From positions 1-56,557 of the forward strand of contig CAZBAI010000011.1 of NCBI GenBank assembly GCA_964490175.1: a stretch of DNA of 56,557 bases, written 5' to 3'. The notes under the pieces were generated by a model, which was not told the origin of the DNA, did not search any database, and worked only from the letters and a program-made list of their open reading frames with translations. The DNA comes from RGIG3077 sp964490175 (GTDB taxonomy: Bacteria; Bacillota; Clostridia; Oscillospirales; Ruminococcaceae). This document shows positions 50,197 to 56,557 of the stretch, piece after piece; within the stretch, counting starts at the first letter, position 1, and the number at the start of each line of letters is the position of its first letter. Both the position numbers and the translations under genes were made by a program.

Positions 50197-50557
50197 TTTT
50201 TCAACTTAAGTTTTTTTTGATTTTTTCTTTTGTTTTGTGGGTTTTTTTCAATCTTTCAACTTAATTTTTTATTTAACATCAACACAAAAGTTGAAAAAAT
50301 CTTTATTCAACAATATTTTTAACTTTATTTTAAAACCTTTGCAAAAATCTTCAACTGTTTCAAGAGTAATTTTTTCAAAAATCAAGCTTCTAACTTTTCA
50401 AGAATTTGCAAACCAAAGCGATGTTAATAAAAAAACGCCTATTTTAAACTATAAAACACACTTTTCAAATATATAAACACTACTACTGCTACTACTAAAA
50501 AATATATATTATATTATTTTATCTTATATATCAATTTTTCGGAGAATAAATTTAATT
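50197..50557. other. oriC: oriC: dnaA-dnaN intergenic origin region
   Basis: This 361-bp gap of very low GC fits the Bacillus-type unwinding site. From left to right it holds repeated TTTCAACTT-like 9-mers (50199-50207, 50254-50262, inverse at 50288-50296, variants at 50303-50312 and 50348-50356), then the DnaA-trio tract (50479-50497), then an almost pure A/T stretch (50498-50535) before dnaN. Both flanking gene sets point away from the dnaA side. The 9-mers are not the canonical TTATCCACA, so their identity as DnaA boxes is inferred. Confidence 0.8.
50479..50497 (-). other. DnaA-trio tract
   Basis: On the minus strand the tract reads TAGTAGTAGCAGTAGTAGT, that is, six consecutive trinucleotides of the 3'-GAT-5' type with one GAC. 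The DnaA-trio consensus 3'-(G/A)A(T/C)-5' directs DnaA filament growth on single-stranded DNA. It points from the repeated 9-mers into the AT-rich stretch, as the model requires. Confidence 0.8.
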
Positions 50558-51664
50558 ATGAAATTTGAATGTGAAAAACAAAATCTGTATGAAGCACTAA
50601 GCAACGTTTCCAGAGCCGTAAGCCAAAAAACGAGCATTGAAGCGCTTGAGGGAATTAAAATCAAGGTTTCGGAAAATGCTCTTGAATTTACGGGATACGA
50701 CCTTAATTTGGGAATAAAAAAGGAGATAGAAGCCGTAACAAGCGGCAACGGTGAATTTGTTGTTTCAGGTAATATTTTCAATGAAATTATAAGAAAAATG
50801 CCGGAAAGTCTTATTTCGGTGAACGTTGATGAAAATTTGAACGTAAACGTAAAAAGCGGCGTTGCAGAATACAGCATTTCCGCAATTTCCTCGCAGGAAT
50901 ATCCCGATATTCCCGAAATTGACAAAACCGATTTTATTAAATTGCCGCAGTATGTTTTGAAAAACATGATAAAACAGACTATTTTTGCGGTATCTACCGA
51001 TACTAAAAAACCTATACTCACAGGTGAGCTTTTTGACATTGAAAACGGCTCTTTCAATCTTGTAGCAATCGATAATTATAAACTCGCACTGAGAACGGAA
51101 AGCGTTAATATCAACAATAATTATAAATTTGTAGTTCCGTCCAAAGCTCTTTCCGAGGTTGAAAAATTGCTTGACGAAAATTCAAAAAACGATTGCGTTA
51201 TTTTTGTCGGCAAAAAGCATATTATATTTGAAATAAACGGTTACAGCGTTATTTCAAGGCTGCTTGAAGGTGAATTTTATAATTATAAAGTCAGCATTCC
51301 GAAAAACTTTTCAACAGAAGCCGTTATAAAAGTTAAAAATCTTATTGATATGCTTGACAGATGCGGTCTTATTATCAGTGAAAAACATAAAGCGCCTGTA
51401 AGATGTAAATTTGAAAACGGCTCTCTTTCACTTTTGTGCAAAACCGGTGTGGGTAAATTTTCCGATGAAATGGAAATTGACCTTTCGGGAAATTGCTTTG
51501 AAATAGGATTTAACAACAGATATCTTTTAGAAGCTTTGCGCGCTTGCGAAAGCGACAAGGTTAAATTGCAAATGAACGGACCTTTAAGCCCGATAAAAAT
51601 AGTTCCCGCCGATGGTGACAGCTTTACATTTTTGGTGCTTCCCGTTCAGCTGGCGTCAAAATAA
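50558..51664 (+). CDS. dnaN: DNA polymerase III beta subunit (sliding clamp)
   Basis: 368 residues with the three repeated clamp domains. Recognisable segments are LYEALSNVSRAVSQKTSIEALEGIKI, FVVSGNIFNEIIRKMPE, and the closing SPIKIVPADGDSFTFLVLPVQL. It encircles DNA as the processivity factor. GGAG lies about 13 bases before the ATG. Confidence 0.97.
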   Translation: MKFECEKQNLYEALSNVSRAVSQKTSIEALEGIKIKVSENALEFTGYDLNLGIKKEIEAVTSGNGEFVVSGNIFNEIIRKMPESLISVNVDENLNVNVKSGVAEYSISAISSQEYPDIPEIDKTDFIKLPQYVLKNMIKQTIFAVSTDTKKPILTGELFDIENGSFNLVAIDNYKLALRTESVNINNNYKFVVPSKALSEVEKLLDENSKNDCVIFVGKKHIIFEINGYSVISRLLEGEFYNYKVSIPKNFSTEAVIKVKNLIDMLDRCGLIISEKHKAPVRCKFENGSLSLLCKTGVGKFSDEMEIDLSGNCFEIGFNNRYLLEALRACESDKVKLQMNGPLSPIKIVPADGDSFTFLVLPVQLASK

Positions 51665-51694
51665 TTTTTTAAAATAAGCGCATAGGTTTTGAAT

Positions 51695-51910
51695 ATGGAA
51701 AGAGAAAAAATTAAAATCAACACAGAGTATATTAAACTTGACCAGCTTTTGAAATTTTCCGCAATTGCGGATACAGGCGGAATCGCAAAAGAAATAATTC
51801 TTTCCGGTGATGTTAAAGTCAACGGTGAAACCGTTTTGCAAAGAGGAAAAAAAATCAGAAGCGGCGATGAAGTGAATATTTCAAATCAAATCATTCTATT
51901 GGTAGAATAG
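51695..51910 (+). CDS. yaaA: S4-domain RNA-binding protein YaaA/RlbA
   Basis: 71 residues. The S4 fold is visible in YIKLDQLLKFSAIADTGGIAKEIILSGDVKVNGETVLQRGKKIRSGDEV. The gene between dnaN and recF is conserved in Firmicutes. The ATG at 51695 is preferred to a TTG two codons earlier on spacing from the only AGG. Confidence 0.92.
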   Translation: MEREKIKINTEYIKLDQLLKFSAIADTGGIAKEIILSGDVKVNGETVLQRGKKIRSGDEVNISNQIILLVE

Positions 51911-51922
51911 TTCGATTGTGCT

Positions 51923-53032
51923 ATGCAAATTGAGAGAATTAAGGTAGAAAATTTCAGAAATCTCGAATCTGTGGAAATTTTTCCCGATAAAAGGCTTAAT
52001 ATTATTACAGGAAAAAATGCACAAGGCAAAACCAACCTTTTAGAGGCAATTTGGCTTTTTACAGGATGCAGAAGCTTTCGAGGAAGCAAAGAAAAAGATA
52101 ATATTAAGCTGGGAGAAGAATTGTTTTGCGCCGAAATTGACGTAAATTCGCAGAATCGTGTCAGCAAATTTTCATATAAGACGAAAAAAGGCGCAATTAA
52201 AGAAAAAAAAGTCAGCATAAACGGCGTTGATATTACAAAAAATTCCCAGCTTTTCGAGCGCTTTATGTGTATAATATTTACACCGGAGGATTTGGAACTT
52301 TCAAAAGGTTCGCCCGAAAAGCGAAGAATTTTTCTTGATTTGGGTATATCTCAAATAAAACCTAAGTATATAGGCGCTATAAACAGCTATTCAAAAATAT
52401 TGGCACAACGCAACTGTATGCTGAAAAATCGCTTTGAAAGTATTGATTGCGATTTTGAAATTTGGGATGACCAGCTTTGCAAAATAGGTACTTATATTTC
52501 TAAAATGCGGCTTGCATATGTAAATCAATTGCAAATTTATTGCAATGAGCTTTATGAAAAAATAAGCGGCGGCGAAAAACTTGAAATTTCACTTAATTCT
52601 TGTGTATTTAATAATACAAATAGTACTGATGAAAAAGAAATATACAATTTGTATCATAAAAAAATGCAGGAACATTTTGAAGATGACAAGCGTTTAGGCT
52701 TTACAACCTTCGGCATTCACCGAGATGACCTTATAACTAAGATAAACGGGCTTAATTCACGTGATTTTGGTTCGCAGGGGCAAAACAGAAGCATTGCTTT
52801 GTGCATGAAAATTGCCGAGGCTCTGATTTTTTCAAACGAATGTCGTGAAACGCCAATCGTTTTGCTTGATGATGTTTTTTCCGAGCTGGATTCTCAACGA
52901 AGAAGCTTTATTTTAAATATTGTCGAAAATATGCAGATTTTTATTACCTGCTGTGATGCAAACGATATTTTGAAATATAAAAAGGGAAAGATTTTTTATG
53001 TTGAAAACGGAAGCTACAAAGCGTTGAAATAA
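51923..53032 (+). CDS. recF: DNA replication and repair protein RecF
   Basis: 369 residues. Walker A is ITGKNAQGKTNLLEAIW, the signature is DFGSQGQNRSIALCMKIAEA, and Walker B/D-loop is PIVLLDDVFSELDSQRR. It helps load RecA at gaps. No strong ribosome site is seen, and the start lies 12 bases after yaaA, so translation is probably coupled. Confidence 0.96.
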   Translation: MQIERIKVENFRNLESVEIFPDKRLNIITGKNAQGKTNLLEAIWLFTGCRSFRGSKEKDNIKLGEELFCAEIDVNSQNRVSKFSYKTKKGAIKEKKVSINGVDITKNSQLFERFMCIIFTPEDLELSKGSPEKRRIFLDLGISQIKPKYIGAINSYSKILAQRNCMLKNRFESIDCDFEIWDDQLCKIGTYISKMRLAYVNQLQIYCNELYEKISGGEKLEISLNSCVFNNTNSTDEKEIYNLYHKKMQEHFEDDKRLGFTTFGIHRDDLITKINGLNSRDFGSQGQNRSIALCMKIAEALIFSNECRETPIVLLDDVFSELDSQRRSFILNIVENMQIFITCCDANDILKYKKGKIFYVENGSYKALK

Positions 53033-53065
53033 TCAAATTTATTTTACAAATGGTAATATGTTGAT

Positions 53066-53317
53066 ATGTATATACATTTAGGAAATGATGTTGCGATAAA
53101 TTCAAAGGATATTGTAGGCATTTTTGATTTGGAAAATACCTCTGTCGGTAAGATTACGAGAGAGTTTTTCAAAAAATCAACGAAAGAAAACAGAATAATA
53201 AATGTTTCACTTGATATGCCTAAAAGCTTTGTAATTTGCAAAAATAAAGAATGCGAAAAAATATATATAACTTCGCTTTCATGTGCAACGCTTTTAAAAA
53301 GATACAATAAAAATTAA
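53066..53317 (+). CDS. remB: RemB/YaaB-like regulatory protein (DUF370)
   Basis: 83 residues. MYIHLGNDVAINSKDIVGIFDLENTSVGKITREFF and NVSLDMPKSFVICK match the DUF370 family between recF and gyrB. In Bacillus RemA/RemB activate matrix genes. A DNA-binding role is known for RemA and only assumed here. Confidence 0.88.
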   Translation: MYIHLGNDVAINSKDIVGIFDLENTSVGKITREFFKKSTKENRIINVSLDMPKSFVICKNKECEKIYITSLSCATLLKRYNKN

Positions 53318-53342
53318 TGATATATTTTTTGGAGGGAATATT

Positions 53343-55289
53343 TTGTCAGAAGAATTGAATGTAAATTTTAATGTTGAAGATGATTACGGCGCAAGTCAAA
53401 TTCAGGTGCTTGAGGGGCTTGAGGCGGTAAGAGTCAGACCGGGTATGTATATCGGTTCAACAGGTGCAAGGGGCTTGCATCACCTTGTTTATGAAATTGT
53501 GGATAACGCAATCGACGAGGCGCTTGCCGGTTATTGCAGTGAAATCAGGGTTGATATTTTAAAAGATAATATTATTGAAGTTAGCGATAACGGACGAGGT
53601 ATTCCTACCGGTATTCATCCGACTGAAAAAATTTCCGCAGCAACTGTTGTTTATACCGTTTTGCACGCAGGAGGAAAATTCGGCGGCGGCGGATATAAGG
53701 TTGCAGGCGGTTTGCACGGCGTCGGTGCTTCGGTAGTTAATGCCCTTTCGGAATGGCTGGAATTTTGGGTTTATGACGGAAAACATATTCATCATCAAAA
53801 ATTTAACAGAGGAAACTACGACAAACCCATTGAAATTATAGGTGAAACCGAAAAAACCGGCACAACCGTAAGATTTAAAGCCGACAGTGAAATTTTTGAA
53901 ACAACTGTTTACGATTATGAAATTTTGTTGCAGCGACTTAGAGAACAGGCATTTTTGAATGCGGGAATAAAAATTGTTTTTTCGGATTTACGTGATGAAA
54001 ACGATATAAAAAGCGAAGTTTTGCATTATGAGGGCGGTATAAGACAATTTGTCGAGCATATGCTCAAAACCAGAGATTTAGACCCTATATCCGATAATGT
54101 TATATATTTTTCCGGCGTTCAGGAAGATATGATTTGCGAAATTGCCATGCAGTATAACGACAGCTATAACGAACTTATACTTTCATTTGCAAACAATATT
54201 CACACAACAGACGGCGGTACACATGAAAATGCTTATAAAAATTCGCTGACAAAGGTTATAAACGAATACGGTAAAAAATTCGGTTTGTTGAAGGAAAACG
54301 ACAAACTTTTGGGTGATGATGTAAGAGAAGGTTTGACAGCTGTCGTTTCGGTTAAACTTACAAATTGCGAATTTGAAGGACAAACTAAAGGCAGGCTCGG
54401 TAATCCCGAGGTAAAACCCTTTGTTGAAAAGCTTGTAAGTGAAAAATTGATGAATTTTCTTGAAGAAAATCCGTCGGTTGCAAGGGCTATTTTCGATAAA
54501 AGCATAAACGCTCAAAAGGCAAGAGAAGCCGCAAAACGTGCAAGAGAGCTTACAAGAAGAAAAAGTGCGCTTGAAAGTGCTTCATTGCCGGGAAAATTGG
54601 TAGACTGTTCTGAAAGAGATGCCGAATTTACTGAAATTTATATAGTCGAGGGTGATTCTGCGGGCGGTTCTGCGGCAAACGGCAGAGATAGGCGTTATCA
54701 GGCAATTTTGCCGCTTTGGGGTAAAATGCTCAACGTTGAAAAGGCTAAAATCGACAGAATTTACGGCAATGATAAATTACAGCCTGTTGTTACCGCTTTG
54801 GGAACGGGCATCGGTGAGGATTTTGATATTTCAAAATTGCGCTACGGCAAGGTTATTATCATGGCGGATGCCGACGTTGACGGTGCGCATATCAGAACAT
54901 TGCTTTTAACGTTTTTCTTCAGATTTATGCGTCCTTTGATTACAAACGGCAATATTTATCTTGCGCAGCCTCCGCTGTTTAAAATTCATAGAGGTCAAAA
55001 TGTGAAATATGCTTACAGTGATGAAGAGCGTGATAAATTTATATCCGAACTTTCGGAAAACGGTAAGTATAAAGTTAATGTGCAAAGATATAAAGGTCTT
55101 GGTGAGATGGACTCCGAACAGCTTTGGGAAACAACAATGGATCCGAAACACCGTATTATGAAGCGTGTTGAACTTCTTGACGCTGTTAAAGCCGATGAAA
55201 CCTTTACTATTCTTATGGGAGATAAGGTATCGCCAAGAAAGAATTTTATTGAGAAAAATGCAAAATATGCAGTTAATATAGATATATAA
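53343..55289 (+). CDS. gyrB: DNA gyrase subunit B
   Basis: 648 residues. GHKL ATPase motifs are EIVDNAIDEALAGYC, VSDNGRGIPTGIHP and GGYKVAGGLHGVGASVVNALS. The TOPRIM domain has IVEGDSAGGSA and DADVDGAHIRTLLLTFFFRF, and the tail includes QRYKGLGEMDSEQLWETTMDP. The start is TTG at 53343, fixed by GGAGGG 6 bases upstream. Confidence 0.97.
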   Translation: MSEELNVNFNVEDDYGASQIQVLEGLEAVRVRPGMYIGSTGARGLHHLVYEIVDNAIDEALAGYCSEIRVDILKDNIIEVSDNGRGIPTGIHPTEKISAATVVYTVLHAGGKFGGGGYKVAGGLHGVGASVVNALSEWLEFWVYDGKHIHHQKFNRGNYDKPIEIIGETEKTGTTVRFKADSEIFETTVYDYEILLQRLREQAFLNAGIKIVFSDLRDENDIKSEVLHYEGGIRQFVEHMLKTRDLDPISDNVIYFSGVQEDMICEIAMQYNDSYNELILSFANNIHTTDGGTHENAYKNSLTKVINEYGKKFGLLKENDKLLGDDVREGLTAVVSVKLTNCEFEGQTKGRLGNPEVKPFVEKLVSEKLMNFLEENPSVARAIFDKSINAQKAREAAKRARELTRRKSALESASLPGKLVDCSERDAEFTEIYIVEGDSAGGSAANGRDRRYQAILPLWGKMLNVEKAKIDRIYGNDKLQPVVTALGTGIGEDFDISKLRYGKVIIMADADVDGAHIRTLLLTFFFRFMRPLITNGNIYLAQPPLFKIHRGQNVKYAYSDEERDKFISELSENGKYKVNVQRYKGLGEMDSEQLWETTMDPKHRIMKRVELLDAVKADETFTILMGDKVSPRKNFIEKNAKYAVNIDI

Positions 55290-55321
55290 ATTTACTATTT
55301 GTATTATTTAAAGGAATTTCA

Positions 55322-55999
55322 ATGGAAAGTAAAAATACTTTAGGGCTTGAAAATATTGATGATGAACAGCCTTTGCTTGTAAAAGAATACAGCATTGATA
55401 TTGAAACATATAAATCGGGATTTGTATTGTTTCAAAAAATGTTTGCAAAAAAACGCAACATTGTTTTCACCGTATTGCTGCTGGCTGTTTCAATTTATAA
55501 TGTATATCAGGCGGTAGTTTATCCGGAATTTATGTCGAGCTGTATTTTGATAATTCTTGTGTGCTTGTCACTTATTTTTATCATTTGGAATAATGCAAGA
55601 CTTTTGAAAAAAAATTTCGGGCGTTCTCTTGATGATATCAAGGGAGATATTGAAAAAGATAAATATGAATTGAAAGTTTTCGATACATATTTAAAACTTG
55701 CCTCTGAAATTTTTGTTTCCGAAGAGGACAAAAAAGCTTTGCGTGAAGAGATGGAAACCGATGAAGCTTATGAAAAAGAGCTTGAAAGTTATATTCATCC
55801 GCCGATAACGGTTATGAATCTTAAAATTGACAATGTAAAAGTTGTTGAAAACGAAAATCTTTTTATTCTTTATGAGAAAAAATCGATTTTTTATATAATT
55901 CCGAAAAGTATTTTGAATGATGAGGAATATACAAAACTAAAGGAAATTTTCAAAAATAATCTTGAAAATCTTTTCAAAGATATTTCAAAAACAAAATAA
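55322..55999 (+). CDS. YcxB-like membrane protein between gyrB and gyrA
   Basis: 225 residues. A soluble N-terminus (about 1-45) precedes two adjacent membrane helices (about 47-66 and 70-90). A charged helical region and a C-terminal VVENENLFILYEKKSIFYIIPKSILNDEEYTKLKEIFKNNL segment follow, resembling the YcxB-like domain. AAGGA precedes the ATG. It separates gyrB from gyrA by about 740 bases. Function unknown. Confidence 0.78.
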   Translation: MESKNTLGLENIDDEQPLLVKEYSIDIETYKSGFVLFQKMFAKKRNIVFTVLLLAVSIYNVYQAVVYPEFMSSCILIILVCLSLIFIIWNNARLLKKNFGRSLDDIKGDIEKDKYELKVFDTYLKLASEIFVSEEDKKALREEMETDEAYEKELESYIHPPITVMNLKIDNVKVVENENLFILYEKKSIFYIIPKSILNDEEYTKLKEIFKNNLENLFKDISKTK

Positions 56000-56025
56000 A
56001 AAATAAAAAAGGTTGTGACACGATT

Positions 56026-56557
56026 TTGAGTGAAATAAACAACAACGAAAATTATTTCATTAACAACAAAACAAAGGTTATTGATGTTGATATTGATAAA
56101 GAGATGCGTCAATCTTTTATCGAATATTCAATGTCCGTAATTACGGACAGAGCTTTGCCTGATGTAAGAGATGGATTAAAGCCTGTTCACAGACGTATTC
56201 TTTATACAATGTTTGAAAACGGACTTACGCCGGATAAGGCGACGAGAAAATGCGCCGATACCGTAGGTTCGGTTTTGGGTAGATATCATCCGCACGGCGA
56301 CGCTTCGGTTTATGACGCACTTGTGCGCCTTGCGCAGGATTTTTCATTGCGTTTTCCGCTGATTCACGGTCAGGGAAACTTCGGTTCAATTGACGGATAC
56401 CCTGCCGCCGCTTATCGTTATACCGAGGCAAAGCTGTCTAAAATTTCGCTTGAAATGCTTACCGATATCAACAAAGATACAGTTGATTTCAGATCAAATT
56501 TCGATGACCGTTTGCAAGAGCCTACCGTTCTTCCGTCAAGATTTCCGAACCTTTTGG
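56026..56557 (+). CDS. gyrA: DNA gyrase subunit A, N-terminal part (cut by window end)
   Basis: 177 codons are visible. SFIEYSMSVITDRALPDVRDGLKPVHRRILYTM, GRYHPHGDASVYDALVRLAQDFSLRFPLIHGQGNFGSIDG and AYRYTEAKL (catalytic Tyr at about residue 132) identify GyrA. The start is read as TTG at 56026; no ATG occurs before the conserved MRQSFIEYS and the only purine-rich site is AAAAAAGG 13 bases ahead. The quinolone-region position equal to E. coli Ser83 is Ala (residue 93). Confidence 0.95.
   Translation, partial: MSEINNNENYFINNKTKVIDVDIDKEMRQSFIEYSMSVITDRALPDVRDGLKPVHRRILYTMFENGLTPDKATRKCADTVGSVLGRYHPHGDASVYDALVRLAQDFSLRFPLIHGQGNFGSIDGYPAAAYRYTEAKLSKISLEMLTDINKDTVDFRSNFDDRLQEPTVLPSRFPNLL

Noticed and set aside
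1..56557. CRISPR arrays, prophage, insertion sequences, rRNA and tRNA genes
   Set aside because: No regularly spaced direct repeats, no integrase or transposase, and no recognisable tRNA or rRNA sequence were seen on either strand.

Overview
The window is about 56.6 kb of a low-to-mid GC Firmicutes chromosome and includes the replication origin. Gene order, protein sequences and the repeated fragments fit a gut-type anaerobic Clostridia, most likely an Oscillospiraceae/Ruminococcaceae relative. This assignment is inferred from the sequence; no 16S gene is present. Indicators are the rpmH-rnpA-yidD-yidC-jag / dnaA-dnaN-yaaA-recF-remB-gyrB-gyrA core, parA/parB/noc with parS sites, a sodium-pumping decarboxylase operon, SpoVG and a BofA-like protein. 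TTG starts are frequent, and several core genes use them.

Left part (1-12.4 kb): carbohydrate use. On the minus strand xylA-xylB is followed by a secreted, C-terminally anchored SGNH esterase. A membrane protein and a BofA-like protein lie upstream. On the plus strand glgP (glycogen phosphorylase) is followed by a GH13 alpha-glucosidase/amylase. A tiny Ser/Asp-rich lipoprotein, a second SGNH esterase (a lipoprotein with a C-terminal beta domain) and an MIF-like tautomerase follow on the minus strand. CcpA-type (cre-like) sites lie in the xylA leader and in the glgP promoter spacer.

Middle part (12.4-35.5 kb): an XRE regulator fused to a superoxide-reductase-like domain; two large polytopic GT-C-like membrane proteins (one of the YfhO family); an unrecognised operon of three small proteins plus a VanY-like carboxypeptidase; a YfcE phosphoesterase, a Nudix hydrolase, spoVG and murC; an MFS transporter; the oadG-biotin carrier-oadB-oadA operon; an AI-2E-type exporter; a zinc-ribbon protein with a Q/N/Y-rich tract; rfbA; a sugar-sensor-GGDEF protein; an OGG1-type glycosylase; hflX and nadE.

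Right part (35.5-56.6 kb): the origin region. To the left of oriC every gene runs leftward (rpmH to guaB); to the right every gene runs rightward (dnaA to gyrA). Transcription is therefore co-directional with both forks. The dnaA-dnaN gap holds a DnaA-trio tract followed by an AT-rich stretch. Two parS sites lie between parA and noc. gyrA is cut by the window end.

The best candidates for undescribed biology are the three-small-protein/VanY operon (15.2-16.7 kb), the HTH-superoxide-reductase fusion (12.4 kb), the Q/N/Y-rich zinc-ribbon membrane protein (28.7 kb), the dispersed repeat fragments (0.1, 5.4, 12.2 and 23.6 kb), and an origin whose putative DnaA boxes look non-canonical.
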